In this document: one piece after another, positions 36,846 to 46,722 of the stretch | Position numbering within the stretch: the stretch's first letter is position 1 | Layout of the letters: every line of letters starts with the position of its first letter | Assembly: GCF_019343105.1 (NCBI RefSeq) | Contig: NZ_CP073764.1 | Location: 868,001-932,000, forward strand | Origin: Methylovirgula sp. HY1 | GTDB lineage: Bacteria > Pseudomonadota > Alphaproteobacteria > Rhizobiales > Beijerinckiaceae | Reading direction: 5' to 3' | DNA length: 64,000 nucleotides | The notes under the pieces: generated by a model | Seen by the model: the letters and a program-made list of their open reading frames with translations, nothing else | Told to the model about the DNA's origin: nothing | The model's database searches: none | Made by a program: the position numbers and the translations under genes

Positions 36846-37652
36846 TCAAGAGCGCACGAGCTGCCATAGGCGATCAGCCGCCGCCATCTCTGCAAAGCGC
36901 CGCCCCCGCCGGTCCATCGCTTCTTGATCGGCACCCCAAAGCTTTATCTGGAAATCCTCATCCACATGCGCCGCCGCCCAGGCTTGCGCCAAGCTCATCG
37001 CACCGCTGACGCGCGCGAGCACGATCAGCAAAGAGCCCGTGAGACCCGTCATTACACTGAGAGATGCGAGCGCAATCGGAGCCGTGGCATCGGTGCCGAC
37101 CATACGATCAACCTTGGCACGCACCGCCGCCAGGGATGATTCCGGCTGGGCGACGTGGATAAGGCCCTCGACACAGAAAAAACGTGCGCCCATATCGGCC
37201 TCGGCAAAGGCGAGGACCGGGTTCCAGGCTTCGGCCTGTGCCTTGACGAGACTATCGGGCCCCTCGGCACGATAGCAGACGAGATCGGTGCCGGCATATT
37301 TGACGATATCTTCGGTCACCGCTTCCATCGCTTGGGCGACACCGTCGATGGCCGAATTGACGATGCGGGTCAGCGGCATTTCTGCCGGGTTGATTTCATC
37401 GCCCTGCGCCAGCCATTCGCCGGCGAGCGCCTCCGCCGCGACAAGCGTCGGCAGCGACAGCCGGGTCTTGGCCGGCGTCAACACCGGGCGTCCGTCCAGC
37501 ATGACGGCAAAACCGCCTTCATGGGGCATCACCCCGGCCGTCGTATAGAACCGTTTGCGCAAGGGCGTCTTTTGGCTCTGGCGTCCCAGCGCGACAGGGT
37601 CGCCTGATGGCGCCCCGGCCTCGGCGGATGGTTTCGTCACTTCGTCACTCAT
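36846..37652 (-). CDS. ATP12-family F1-ATPase assembly chaperone
   Basis: Chaperone for the F1-ATPase alpha subunit, shared by alphaproteobacteria and mitochondria. The 268-residue product has the conserved RKRFYTTAGV opening, FAVMLDGRPVLTPAKTRLSL, NPAEMPLTRIVNSAIDG, a GTDLVCYRAEGPDSLVKAQA helix and the C-terminal AWAAAHVDEDFQIKLWGADQ. ATG 37652 (MSDEVTKPS) is chosen because the further ten codons upstream look unrelated. In relatives it follows rluC in the rplQ-htrA-rarA cluster; here ppc and two others intervene. Confidence 0.9.
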   Translation of the reverse strand: MSDEVTKPSAEAGAPSGDPVALGRQSQKTPLRKRFYTTAGVMPHEGGFAVMLDGRPVLTPAKTRLSLPTLVAAEALAGEWLAQGDEINPAEMPLTRIVNSAIDGVAQAMEAVTEDIVKYAGTDLVCYRAEGPDSLVKAQAEAWNPVLAFAEADMGARFFCVEGLIHVAQPESSLAAVRAKVDRMVGTDATAPIALASLSVMTGLTGSLLIVLARVSGAMSLAQAWAAAHVDEDFQIKLWGADQEAMDRRGRRFAEMAAADRLWQLVRS

Positions 37653-37672
37653 GCGGCACCATAAAGCAGACG

Positions 37673-37858
37673 ATGTCGACAAAAAATGCGCAAGACGAGT
37701 CGCGCATCGATTTATGGTCGGCTATGGATGACCCAACAAGCTTTGCTTGGATCCATCAATTAGAGAGATGTATCTCAAATGCAAGACCGCTGGCATTCAC
37801 CGAGCAACATATGGCCCTAGCCACAGCGCTGTTGCGGATATTTTCGCAAGAGGGCTGA
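37673..37858 (+). CDS. Possible small protein (61 aa)
   Basis: An ATG at 37673 opens a 61-codon frame (begins MSTKNAQDESRIDLWSAMDD, contains LERCISNARPLAFTEQHMAL). There is no clear ribosome binding site, and it starts in the 5' region of the divergent ATP12 gene. It could be a real unknown protein or chance; no family similarity was seen. Confidence 0.3.
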   Translation: MSTKNAQDESRIDLWSAMDDPTSFAWIHQLERCISNARPLAFTEQHMALATALLRIFSQEG

Positions 37859-38057
37859 GGGGGCATGCTGACTTGCCGGCCGATCGCGCAAGCATCGCGC
37901 TTGCTGCATTTGCTTGCTGGTGAACAGACAAGATGGAGGTTCACCAGCCAATCGCGGCGCAGCCAGCCGCCAATTTCCGCATGGCAACTTGCCGCGTTAC
38001 CAGAGTTTGAATCGCAGGCGCCGTCACTGTCGCCCGCATAGCCGCCGGAGAAATCAG

Positions 38058-40838
38058 ATGGACAAAGAAGCGGAAAGGACGGAGCTTTCAACCGACCGCG
38101 AAGAGGACCGGCAGCTCAAGGATGACATCCGCCTGCTCGGCCGCATCCTCGGCGATACGGTCCGCGAGCAGCAAGGCGTTGAGATCTTCGATCTTGTCGA
38201 ATTGATCCGCCAGACTTCGGTCCGCTTCCATCGCGACGGCGACGAGACCGCGCGCCATGAGCTGGAAAATATTCTCGAATCGCTGACTCCCGCGCAAGCC
38301 GCGCAGATCGTGCGCGCCTATAGCTATTTTTCGCATCTCTCGAACATTGCCGAGGACCTGCATAATACGCGTCGGTTTCGTGCCGATGCGATCGCCGGCA
38401 TCCCGCCGGGACCGGCGACGCTCGCTTGTGCGCTGCGCCGCTGCAAAGAGGCCGGGATCGCCCCCGAAACATTGCAGCGGTTCTTCGGTGACGCCTTCAT
38501 GGTCCCGGTTCTCACCGCGCATCCGACCGAGGTTCGGCGCAAAAGCACGATGACGCGCGAAATCGCGATCGGCCATTTGCTCGACCGACGTGATCGCCAG
38601 CAATGGACGCAGGACGAAGAGATCGAAATCGAAGACAAGCTGCGCCGTGCCGTGCTCATTCTATGGCAGACGAGCCTGCTCCGGCGGACCAAGCTCACCG
38701 TACGCGACGAAGTTTCGAACGGGCTCTCTTATTACGATTATACGTTCCTGACCGAAGTTCCGCGTCTCTATCAAATGGTCGAACGCCAGGTGCGCGAATA
38801 TGCACCTTCTCTCGCCGATCAGGAGATTGCCTCCTTCCTGCGTCTCGGCAGCTGGATCGGTGGCGACCGCGACGGCAATCCCTATGTCGACGCGGAGGTC
38901 TTGCAGCAAACCGTGCGCATGCATGGCACGCGCATTCTCACCTTCTATCTCGACGAATTGGTCAAGCTCGGCGCCGAACTCTCGATCAGTTCGCAGGTGG
39001 TGGACGTTTCGGAAGAGCTGCGCGATCTGGCCGGGACCTCACCCGATTCCTCGCCACATCGCATGGCGGAACCTTATCGGCGCGCCATTGCCGCGATCCA
39101 TGGCCGTGTCGCCGCGACATTGCGTTCGATCGACGAGCTGCATCCGTTGAAGACCCGCGCCATCAAAATGAAGCCCTATCAGAACGCCGGCGAGTTCCGG
39201 CGCGATCTCGACATCATCGACAAATCGCTGAAGGCGCATGGCTCCTATATCGTCACGCGAGGCCGTCTGCGGGCGCTACGGCGGGCCGCAAAATGTTTCG
39301 GCTTCCATCTCGCCAGTCTCGATCTGCGGCAGAACTCCAATGTGCATGAACGCACGGTGGCTGAGCTGCTCGAGGCCATGTCGCCCGGCACCGATTATCT
39401 CGCGCATGGTGAAGCGGAGCGCGTCGAATTTCTCGTCAAACAGCTTCAGACGCCACAGCTTCTCGCTTCTCCCTTCCTCGATTATTCGGAGGAAACGCGT
39501 AAAGAACTCGCCATATTGCACACAGCCGTCGAAGCACGGGCCGCTTATGGCGAAGAGACCATAAGAACAAGCATCATTTCGAAGACGGACTCGATGTCCG
39601 ATCTGCTCGAACTCGCGGTGCTCCTCAAGGAAGTCGGGCTCATCACCGTCGATGGCAAAAGCCGCGTCGACATCGTGCCGCTGTTCGAGACGATCACGGA
39701 TCTGCAGAATTGCGCGCAAGTCATGGACAAGGCCTTCGCCCTGCCGATCTATCGAAAATTCGTCGAAAGCCGCGGCAATGTTCAAGAGATCATGCTTGGC
39801 TATTCGGACAGCAATAAGGATGGCGGATTCATCACCTCGGGCTGGGAGCTCTATAAGGCCGAAATCGACCTCATCGAGACCTTCCGCCGGCATGGCGTGA
39901 AGCTGCGCCTCTTCCACGGACGCGGCGGCTCGGTTGGTCGCGGCGGCGGCCCGAGCTATGAGGCAATTCTCGCGCAGCCGAGCGGCGCCGTCGGCGGACA
40001 GATTCGCGTCACCGAACAAGGCGAGATCATTTCGAGCAAATATTCCAACCCGGAGATCGGCCGGCGCAATCTCGAGACATTCGTCTCGGCGACGCTCGAA
40101 GCCTCGCTGCTGATGCCCGAACATCACGCGCCCAGGCCCGAATATCTTTCCGCCATGGAAGAATTGTCGGAAGCCGCTTTCAAGGCCTATCGCGGACTGG
40201 TCTATGAGACACCGGACTTTGAAAATTATTTCTGGTCGTCGACGGTGATCACCGAGATCGCGACGCTCAATCTCGGCAGCCGGCCCGCCTCGCGGACCAA
40301 GACAAGGCGCATCGAGGATCTGCGCGCCATTCCCTGGGTCTTCTCTTGGGCGCAATGCCGCCTGATGCTGCCCGGCTGGTACGGTTTCGGCGCCGCTTTC
40401 AAAGCCTTCCTTGCGGCGCATCCCGATGACGGCCTGACATTGCTTCAGAACATGTACCGCGAATGGCCGTTCTTCCGGATGCTTCTGTCGAACATGGAAA
40501 TGGTGCTCTCCAAGAGCAACATCGGCATTGCCTCACGCTATGCCGAACTGGTGGCGGACAAGAAATTGCGCGACGAGATCTTCGGACGCATCAAGGCCGA
40601 ATGGACGGATGCGATCGCCGCCCATCTCGCCGTCACCGGACAGTCGGAACTGTTGCAGGACAATCCCGTGCTCGACCGCTCTTTGCGGATGCGTGTGCCC
40701 TACCTCGACCCGCTCAACCACATTCAGGTCGAATTCTTGAAACTGCATCGGGCCGCCAACAGCCAGGACGAACAGATTTTGCGCGGCATTCAGCTCACGA
40801 TCAACGGGATCTCGGCAGGCCTGCGCAACAGCGGCTGA
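38058..40838 (+). CDS. ppc: Phosphoenolpyruvate carboxylase
   Basis: Carboxylates PEP with bicarbonate to oxaloacetate, an anaplerotic step that also feeds the serine cycle in methylotrophs. The 926-residue protein has all signature regions: [13 protein letters not shown] with the catalytic His (about 154), [25 protein letters not shown] with the active-site Lys (about 587), [14 protein letters not shown] (about 619) and the C-terminal GSRPASR. ATG 38058 is chosen because GGAG lies eight bases upstream and family N-termini begin about here. A hairpin at 40876 follows. Monocistronic. Confidence 0.96.
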   Translation: MDKEAERTELSTDREEDRQLKDDIRLLGRILGDTVREQQGVEIFDLVELIRQTSVRFHRDGDETARHELENILESLTPAQAAQIVRAYSYFSHLSNIAEDLHNTRRFRADAIAGIPPGPATLACALRRCKEAGIAPETLQRFFGDAFMVPVLTAHPTEVRRKSTMTREIAIGHLLDRRDRQQWTQDEEIEIEDKLRRAVLILWQTSLLRRTKLTVRDEVSNGLSYYDYTFLTEVPRLYQMVERQVREYAPSLADQEIASFLRLGSWIGGDRDGNPYVDAEVLQQTVRMHGTRILTFYLDELVKLGAELSISSQVVDVSEELRDLAGTSPDSSPHRMAEPYRRAIAAIHGRVAATLRSIDELHPLKTRAIKMKPYQNAGEFRRDLDIIDKSLKAHGSYIVTRGRLRALRRAAKCFGFHLASLDLRQNSNVHERTVAELLEAMSPGTDYLAHGEAERVEFLVKQLQTPQLLASPFLDYSEETRKELAILHTAVEARAAYGEETIRTSIISKTDSMSDLLELAVLLKEVGLITVDGKSRVDIVPLFETITDLQNCAQVMDKAFALPIYRKFVESRGNVQEIMLGYSDSNKDGGFITSGWELYKAEIDLIETFRRHGVKLRLFHGRGGSVGRGGGPSYEAILAQPSGAVGGQIRVTEQGEIISSKYSNPEIGRRNLETFVSATLEASLLMPEHHAPRPEYLSAMEELSEAAFKAYRGLVYETPDFENYFWSSTVITEIATLNLGSRPASRTKTRRIEDLRAIPWVFSWAQCRLMLPGWYGFGAAFKAFLAAHPDDGLTLLQNMYREWPFFRMLLSNMEMVLSKSNIGIASRYAELVADKKLRDEIFGRIKAEWTDAIAAHLAVTGQSELLQDNPVLDRSLRMRVPYLDPLNHIQVEFLKLHRAANSQDEQILRGIQLTINGISAGLRNSG

Positions 40839-40875
40839 CATGTCTGTTGTCTGGAGCTCGTTGTTGAGCCCTTTC

Positions 40876-40907
40876 TTTCCGACCGGATGGACTTACCCGG
40901 TCGGAAA
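40876..40907. terminator. Hairpin after ppc with perfect 11-bp arms
   Basis: TTTCCGACCGG and CCGGTCGGAAA form perfect arms around a ten-base loop, followed by cgctct, which links it to the gagcgttttcc dispersed repeats. It lies 37 bases past the ppc stop and probably serves as a terminator for ppc. Confidence 0.6.
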
Positions 40908-40956
40908 CGCTCTGGTCCCGGAGCCATGAATGGCTTCGGGACTGTCCAGTGCAGCC

Positions 40957-41259
40957 TTATTTCTTGCCTTCGGAGCAGTTTTTCAAAAAGGCCATGCGGC
41001 CCTTCGGGTCCTTATCCTTCATCCGCGAATCCATCAGGCAATTGATCCGCGCCGTGAGGTCCGGACTGGATTGGAGGATACAGGCGGCAATAGCCATGCG
41101 ACGGGCATGCGCATCGAGCCCTTGGGTCGCCACCGAGTCCCGGCAGCGCGCCAAGACGTCCTTGCTCGATTCGTGGCCTGTGGTCGGCGGCTTGTCTTGC
41201 GCCGCGACCGGCCCAGCGAAGAACAAGCCGAGGACGGCAGCAGCGGCAAGGACTTTCAT
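40957..41259 (-). CDS. Small exported protein (100 aa)
   Basis: An N-terminal signal peptide (MKVLAAAAVLGLFFAGPVAA) precedes a short hydrophilic mature protein with four Cys (ARCRDSV, AACILQ, INCLMD, KNCSEG). Two adjacent ATGs exist (41262, 41259); AGGAGG fits 41259 best. The mature part is helical and basic. Not recognised. It follows rluC on the same strand with a 34-base gap and could be its operon partner. Confidence 0.65.
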   Translation of the reverse strand: MKVLAAAAVLGLFFAGPVAAQDKPPTTGHESSKDVLARCRDSVATQGLDAHARRMAIAACILQSSPDLTARINCLMDSRMKDKDPKGRMAFLKNCSEGKK

Positions 41260-41293
41260 CATTTCCTCCTGAAGAGCTGGCCGTAAAGACGGC

Positions 41294-42361
41294 TTATTCC
41301 GGTGCGGCATCGATTGGATCGTATTGCTTCACGTCGAACCCGAACATATCGAAGCTCGCCTGCATATGCGGCGGCAGCGGCGCCGTCACATCGAGCGTGC
41401 CGCCGCGCGGATGCGGCAGGATCAGGCGGCGCGCCAGCAGATGCAACTTGCGTTCGACGCCATCGGGAATCATCCGCAACGGATCGTGCTTGCGCGGGTC
41501 CTTTGCGGCGCCGCTATATTTCGGATCGCCGATGATCGGATGTCCGATCGCTTCCGCATGGGCGCGCAATTGATGCGTGCGGCCGGTGATCGGCTTCATC
41601 GAAAGCCAGGCGAGCCGCGGCGCGATCTTGTCGACGATCGTATAATAAGTGACCGAATGGCGCGCATCCTCGTCGCCATGCTGGGCGATGCGCATCTTCT
41701 CCAATTGCGCATGATCCTTGCGGGCATGCTGGCCGGGCGACCTCGCGTCGCCCATGCCTTCGCCTTTGGCGAGAAACAGTGAGATCCGGCCCTGCGCCGG
41801 CTTAGGCACGCCCTCGACCAGCGCCCAATAGATCTTTTGCGCCTGACGCGAGCGAAAGATTTCGCCGAGATCGGCCGCGATGCGCCGCGTCTTGGCGACG
41901 AGCAGCACGCCCGATGTATCGCGGTCGAGCCGATGCACGAGCACCGGCCGTTCGCCTTCCGCATTGGCGAGCGAGGCAAGCATCCCATCGATATGATGCA
42001 ACGTGCCCGAGCCGCCCTGCACCGCGAGACCAAACGGCTTGTTGAGCACGATGAGATCGCGATCCTCAAAGAGGATCATATCCTGTAGCGCCCGGCGATC
42101 GGCCTCAGAGACAGCGTCCGGAACCGCACGCTTGGTTGGCGGCGGCACGAGTTCCAGCGGCGGCACGCGCACCTTTTGCCCGGCGGCAAGACGCACCGCC
42201 GGCTTCACCCGGGCGCCATCGACGCGCACCTGGCCGGTCCGCACGATCTTGTTCAAATGCGACAAAGAGAGCGTCGGCAGGCGCCGCTTGAACCAGCGGT
42301 CGAGCCGCATGCCCTCTTCATCTTCGGTCACTTGCAAGGTCTGCGCGTTCACGGTCTGCAC
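41294..42361 (-). CDS. rluC: RluC/RluD-family 23S rRNA pseudouridine synthase
   Basis: Isomerises specific uridines of 23S rRNA. The 355-residue product has an N-terminal S4 RNA-binding domain (about 17-70, MRLDRWFKRRLPTLSLSHLN), then the catalytic domain with HRLDRDTSG (about 143-151; catalytic Asp about 146) and GRTHQLRAHAEAIGHPIIGD. The start is likely GTG 42361 with AGG upstream; the open frame reaches back to 42424. It follows rarA closely. The specific target uridines cannot be read off. Confidence 0.9.
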   Translation of the reverse strand: MQTVNAQTLQVTEDEEGMRLDRWFKRRLPTLSLSHLNKIVRTGQVRVDGARVKPAVRLAAGQKVRVPPLELVPPPTKRAVPDAVSEADRRALQDMILFEDRDLIVLNKPFGLAVQGGSGTLHHIDGMLASLANAEGERPVLVHRLDRDTSGVLLVAKTRRIAADLGEIFRSRQAQKIYWALVEGVPKPAQGRISLFLAKGEGMGDARSPGQHARKDHAQLEKMRIAQHGDEDARHSVTYYTIVDKIAPRLAWLSMKPITGRTHQLRAHAEAIGHPIIGDPKYSGAAKDPRKHDPLRMIPDGVERKLHLLARRLILPHPRGGTLDVTAPLPPHMQASFDMFGFDVKQYDPIDAAPE

Positions 42362-42435
42362 TTTACCTGAATGGGCGAATCGCGGGGCGGGTGGAAACGG
42401 CTGAGACGAGCATAGCCCCATCACATCAATAAACG

Positions 42436-43752
42436 TTACTTCTCCGACTGCGATCGCTCATGCCGCAGCCGTTCCCAATAATCGAGACGCTTCCGGATCT
42501 CGCGCTCGAAGCCGCGATCGACAGGCTCATAGACTTTCTGCCGGCCGAGCGCCTCCGGCCAATAATCCTGGCCCGAAAAAGCCTCCGGCGCATCATGATC
42601 ATATTCATAGCCGGAGCCATAGCCTTCATTTTTCATCAGTTTGGTCGGCGCGTTGAGAATGACCTTCGGCGGCATCAGTGAACCATGCTCTTTGGCGAGG
42701 CGCTTCGCCGCGCCATAGGCCCTATAGGCAGCATTGGATTTCGGCGCCGTCGCGACATAGATGACGGCATTGGCTAAAGCGAGCTCGCCTTCCGGCGAGC
42801 CGAGAAAATCATAGGCCTCCTTTGCCGCGTTGGCGACGACCAGCGCCTGCGGATCGGCAAGACCAATATCTTCCACCGCCATCCGCACGATCCGCCGGGC
42901 GAGAAACAGCGGCGCCTCCCCCGCATCGAGCATCCGCGCCAGATAATAGAGCGCCGCATCCGGATCCGAGCCGCGCACCGCCTTATGCAGCGCGCTGATC
43001 AAATTGTAATGCCCCTCCTGCGCCTTGTCATAGATTGGCGCGCGCCGCTGCACGATTTCGGCGAGTTCGGCCACATCGAAGCTCTGACCTGGGAGAGCGG
43101 CCCGCCAAATCTCCTCGGCAAGCGTCAGCACGGCACGGCCATCGCCATCGGCCATGCGCAGCAAGGCCGCACGCGCCTCGGCATCGAGCGGCAGAGCCTT
43201 GCCTTCGATGGCCTCCGCCCGGGCGAGAAGCTTTTCCTGAGCAGCCTCGTCAAGGGCCCGAAAGACGAGCACGCGGGCGCGCGACAACAGAGCCGCGTTC
43301 AGCTCGAAGCTCGGATTCTCGGTCGTTGCGCCGATCAGCGTGATCGTGCCGTCTTCCATCACCGGCAGGAAACTATCCTGCTGGGTCCGATTGAAACGAT
43401 GGATCTCGTCGACAAAAAGCAAAGTGCCCTGCCCGACCGAGCGCCGCTTACGCGCCTCCTCGAAGACTTTCTTCAACTCGGCGACGCCGGAAAAAATGGC
43501 CGAGATCTGGACGAAAGCGAGTTTTGTCTCGCGTGCCAAAAGCCGCGCCACCGTCGTCTTGCCGGTGCCGGGCGGCCCCCAGAAGATCAGGCTGCCCAAC
43601 GAGCCGGCGCGCACCAGCCTGGAAAGTGCGCCATCCGGCCCCAAAAGATGATCCTGCCCGGCCACCTCTTCGAGGTGTTGCGGACGCAGACGGTCGGCCA
43701 GCGGATGCGGCGCGTCTTTGGCGAGTCCTGCGGTGGTGAAGAGATCAGACAT
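42436..43752 (-). CDS. rarA: Replication-associated recombination protein A
   Basis: AAA+ ATPase (MgsA/RarA) acting at stalled replication forks and on single-stranded DNA gaps. The 438-residue product has Walker A GPPGTGKT (59-66), Walker B LLFVDEIHRF (111-120), sensor 1 IGATTENPSF and the C-terminal MgsA tetramerisation domain (YNLISALHKAVRGSDPDAAL, ARRIVRMAVEDIGLADPQAL). ATG 43752 (MSDLFTTAGL) agrees with the family start. Upstream, divergently, lies a ParA gene. The rplQ-htrA-rarA-rluC order is typical of Rhizobiales. Confidence 0.94.
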   Translation of the reverse strand: MSDLFTTAGLAKDAPHPLADRLRPQHLEEVAGQDHLLGPDGALSRLVRAGSLGSLIFWGPPGTGKTTVARLLARETKLAFVQISAIFSGVAELKKVFEEARKRRSVGQGTLLFVDEIHRFNRTQQDSFLPVMEDGTITLIGATTENPSFELNAALLSRARVLVFRALDEAAQEKLLARAEAIEGKALPLDAEARAALLRMADGDGRAVLTLAEEIWRAALPGQSFDVAELAEIVQRRAPIYDKAQEGHYNLISALHKAVRGSDPDAALYYLARMLDAGEAPLFLARRIVRMAVEDIGLADPQALVVANAAKEAYDFLGSPEGELALANAVIYVATAPKSNAAYRAYGAAKRLAKEHGSLMPPKVILNAPTKLMKNEGYGSGYEYDHDAPEAFSGQDYWPEALGRQKVYEPVDRGFEREIRKRLDYWERLRHERSQSEK

Positions 43753-43925
43753 TATTGCTTCATTTGGGCGGCAGGAGGCGTGAATAAAAGGGCACGCCGT
43801 GGCCATTGGAGACATCGGCCCCACATTCTGTGGCCGGACCGGCGACATTTATCATTTGGTTAATATTTCGATGAGATTGCAATGGGATCAGTTGTCGACT
43901 CCGTTTCGATCGCAGGAGTTTCCAC

Positions 43926-44585
43926 ATGCGCACGCTGGCATTCGTCAATCAGAAGGGCGGCACCGGTAAGACCACGCTCGCGGCCTGCCTCGCCGTCGCC
44001 GCCAGGGACGCCGGCGAACGCGTCTTCCTGATTGATATGGACCCGCAGAAATCACTGATTAAATGGGGTTATAGGCGCGGCGACAAGGATCTTCCCGTCG
44101 AGACCGTGTCCCCGGCCAAGCTTCCAACCGTGCTGGCGGCCTTGGCGCGCGGCAATATCAATCTCGTCATCATCGATACGCCGGCCACCGATTCGCCCGC
44201 CGCCGACGCCGCGATGGCCTGCGCCGACCTGACCCTCATCCCGGCCCGCCCAACCGTCTTCGACATCTGGTCGAGCGAGATGACCCGCGGCAAGCTCAAG
44301 ACATTGGGCAAAGACTTCGCTTTCATCCTCGCGCAATGCTCGCCCATGCCCGAAAGCGCCCGTGTGCGCGACGGCGCCGCGGCGCTCGAAGCCATGGGCA
44401 TGCTGCTGCAGCCCTTCGTCTGCGCCCGCGTCGACTACCAAGAAGCCGCGCGCGAGGGCATGGGCACCACGGAGATTGACCCGAATGGCAAGGCAGCCGA
44501 GGAAATGCGGCAGCTTTGGAGCTCGGTGAAGCGCCGGTTTACGCGCTTGAAACAAGCCGAAAAGAGCACCAAGCGGGCGGCATAA
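43926..44585 (+). CDS. ParA-family ATPase, orphan
   Basis: P-loop ATPase of the ParA/MinD superfamily, 219 residues. It has the deviant Walker A KGGTGKTT (10-17), VFLIDMDPQKSLIKWGYRRG, LVIIDTPATDSPAADAAM (Walker B) and ARPTVFDIWS. It lacks a helix-turn-helix domain and no parB or parS-like site was seen next to it, so it is a stand-alone positioning ATPase of unknown cargo. A ribosome binding site AGGAG precedes ATG 43926. It is inserted, on the opposite strand, between htrA and rarA, and shares a terminator with htrA. Confidence 0.88.
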   Translation: MRTLAFVNQKGGTGKTTLAACLAVAARDAGERVFLIDMDPQKSLIKWGYRRGDKDLPVETVSPAKLPTVLAALARGNINLVIIDTPATDSPAADAAMACADLTLIPARPTVFDIWSSEMTRGKLKTLGKDFAFILAQCSPMPESARVRDGAAALEAMGMLLQPFVCARVDYQEAAREGMGTTEIDPNGKAAEEMRQLWSSVKRRFTRLKQAEKSTKRAA

Positions 44586-44588
44586 AAA

Positions 44589-44615
44589 GCCCCGGACGGA
44601 TGCATCGTCCGGGGC
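44589..44615. terminator. Strong bidirectional terminator between parA-like and htrA genes
   Basis: GCCCCGGACG (44589-44598) and CGTCCGGGGC (44606-44615) form a perfect ten-bp stem with a seven-base loop. A-run upstream and T-run downstream allow it to work in both directions between the two converging genes. Confidence 0.85.
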
Positions 44616-44666
44616 CGCTTTTGGATCTCGATGACACCCTCACATAAATGGGCTGTTTCTCCGGCT

Positions 44667-46115
44667 TCAGCCACCGAGCACGGTGGTAATCACTTGCCGG
44701 CCGCGGGCGATGGTGATCTTCCAATAATAGCGCTTGCCGAGCGTTGCTTTTTGAAGATCGTGCGTCGTCGCGATTTTCGTATCGTTCACTGAAATCACCA
44801 CATCGCCCGGCTTCAGATTCACCGCAGCGGCCTGGGAGTCTGGCGCGATTTTCGTGATCACCACGCCGTCGTGCGGCGTCTGGATCGAAAGCTCCTCCGC
44901 CACCGCCGGTGAAAGATTGACGACGGTCGCGCCGGCGAAGGGCGAGCTGCCCGCGATGGTGATCGGATCGCGCGGCGGAATTTCCGGCGCCGGCGCGAGT
45001 TTGATGGAGAGTGTCATCGGCTTGCCGGCGCGGCGAATGCCGATCACTGCCGTTGCGCCGAGCGGTTTCGTGGCAAAGCGATAGCCGAAAGCTTCAGCAT
45101 CCTCGACCGTCTGGCCGTCGATGCTGAGAATCAGATCGCCGGAGCGCAATCCCGCATCCGCGGCAGGCCCATGCGGCACCACATCCGCCACGAGAGCGCC
45201 GATCGGACGATCGAGCCCAAGTGTGTCCGCGATCTCCCGGCTAAGGCGCTGGAGGCTCGCGCCGAGCCATGGGCGGCGCACCTGCTTACCGCCGCTCTTC
45301 GCCGTGGCGACGACGATCTTGACCATATTGGCCGGGATGCTGAAGCCGATCCCAACCGTGCTGCCCGTCTGAGTGAAAATGGCTGAATTAATGCCGACGA
45401 CACGGCCGTTCATGTCGACGAGAGGCCCGCCGGAATTGCCCGGATTGATCGCCGCATCAGTTTGAATGAAGAAGCCGTAATCCGAGATGCCCACCTGAGT
45501 GCGGGCCAAGGCCGAAATAATGCCTTGCGTGACCGTCTGACCGACGCCGAAGGGATCGCCGATCGCCAAGACGAGATCGCCCACCTGCAAAGCATCGGAA
45601 TCGCCGAGCGCGACATAAGGAAATGGGCCGTGGCCGCGCAGCCGCAGAACCGCCAGATCGGTTCGCTGATCGCGCAAAACGATATCCGCGTCGAATTCGC
45701 GCTGATCGGCCAGCGCGACCTTGACGTCGGTCATGCCTTCGATGACATGGTTATTGGTGACGACAAAGCCGGACGGATCGACCAAAACGCCCGACCCCAA
45801 TGAACGGGCCGTCTGCCGCCCCGGCTGGGCGCCGCTGTCACCGAAAAAATGCCGGAAGACCGGATCGGAAAACAGAGGATTGCGCGGCAATCGCTCGGTG
45901 CGCGACGCATAGACGTTGACGACCGCCGGCTGTACTTTTTTGACAACCGGGGCGAAGGACCAAGTGATCTGCGCCCGCGACGCCGGCACCTGGCGGGCAT
46001 CTTCCGCCGCGCAAGCGCTTGCCAGCAAACCGCTGAACATCAAAGCCGCTGACAGGCCCAGCACGAGCTGGACGATGGAAGCACCAAAACCGCCGCTCAC
46101 CCTGCGCCTGATCAT
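44667..46115 (-). CDS. Periplasmic HtrA/DegP-like serine protease
   Basis: Envelope quality-control protease-chaperone, 482 residues. Signal anchor about 12-37; trypsin-like domain with catalytic His (NNHVIEG, about 123), Asp (RTDLAVLRL, about 153) and Ser (NPGNSGGP, about 228); then two PDZ domains (about 285-370 and 395-475, GVVITKIAPDSQAAAVNLKP). GGAGG lies before ATG 46115. It follows rplQ, its usual place in Rhizobiales, and the alpha operon may read into it. Exact paralog (DegP, DegQ or DegS-like) is uncertain. Confidence 0.92.
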   Translation of the reverse strand: MIRRRVSGGFGASIVQLVLGLSAALMFSGLLASACAAEDARQVPASRAQITWSFAPVVKKVQPAVVNVYASRTERLPRNPLFSDPVFRHFFGDSGAQPGRQTARSLGSGVLVDPSGFVVTNNHVIEGMTDVKVALADQREFDADIVLRDQRTDLAVLRLRGHGPFPYVALGDSDALQVGDLVLAIGDPFGVGQTVTQGIISALARTQVGISDYGFFIQTDAAINPGNSGGPLVDMNGRVVGINSAIFTQTGSTVGIGFSIPANMVKIVVATAKSGGKQVRRPWLGASLQRLSREIADTLGLDRPIGALVADVVPHGPAADAGLRSGDLILSIDGQTVEDAEAFGYRFATKPLGATAVIGIRRAGKPMTLSIKLAPAPEIPPRDPITIAGSSPFAGATVVNLSPAVAEELSIQTPHDGVVITKIAPDSQAAAVNLKPGDVVISVNDTKIATTHDLQKATLGKRYYWKITIARGRQVITTVLGG

Positions 46116-46163
46116 CGCGCCTCCAAGAGATATGATGCGCCGAACAACCTTACAGGGCCGAGC

Positions 46164-46580
46164 TTACGCCGCCGACTCCCGCTGTTCCGGCAGCGGTCCG
46201 GAATCACGGCCCTTGGCCGTTTCGTCGCGATCGACAAATTCGATCACCGCCATGTCGGCATTGTCGCCGTAGCGGAAACCCGCCTTCATCACCCGCGTAT
46301 AGCCACCGTGGCGGTCCTTATAGCGTGGCCCCAGAACGTCGAAGAGCTTTCTGACGAGATCGACATCCTTCATCTGCGCGATCGCCTGCCGGCGAGCGTG
46401 CAGATCGCCACGCTTGGCAAGTGTCACGAGCTTCTCGACGACCGGCCGCAAATCCTTGGCCTTCGGCAGAGTGGTCATGATCTGCTCATGCTTGATGAGC
46501 GCCTGGCAGAGATTGGCAAACATCGCCTTGCGATGTTCGTGCGTGCGATTGAAGCGACGCTTCGCGCGACCGTGATACAT
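46164..46580 (-). CDS. rplQ: 50S ribosomal protein L17
   Basis: Large-subunit protein L17, 138 residues with the conserved [20 protein letters not shown] opening and a C-terminal part rich in acidic residues ([12 protein letters not shown]) beyond the usual 120-residue core. The start has GGAGTTAG upstream. It closes the rpsM-rpsK-rpoA-rplQ unit; 142 bases separate it from rpoA. Binds 23S rRNA near the tunnel exit. Confidence 0.96.
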   Translation of the reverse strand: MYHGRAKRRFNRTHEHRKAMFANLCQALIKHEQIMTTLPKAKDLRPVVEKLVTLAKRGDLHARRQAIAQMKDVDLVRKLFDVLGPRYKDRHGGYTRVMKAGFRYGDNADMAVIEFVDRDETAKGRDSGPLPEQRESAA

Positions 46581-46722
46581 GGCTAACTCCTTTTTGCGGC
46601 CGCCGTGCCACGGTACGGCCGTCCATTATTCCTTATCGCGGCCTTCTCAGGCTCATTCGATGCGGTCTTAAAAGCGCGAGTCACACATACCAAACTTGCG
46701 CGCCCGACCCAACGTCCAGCAC

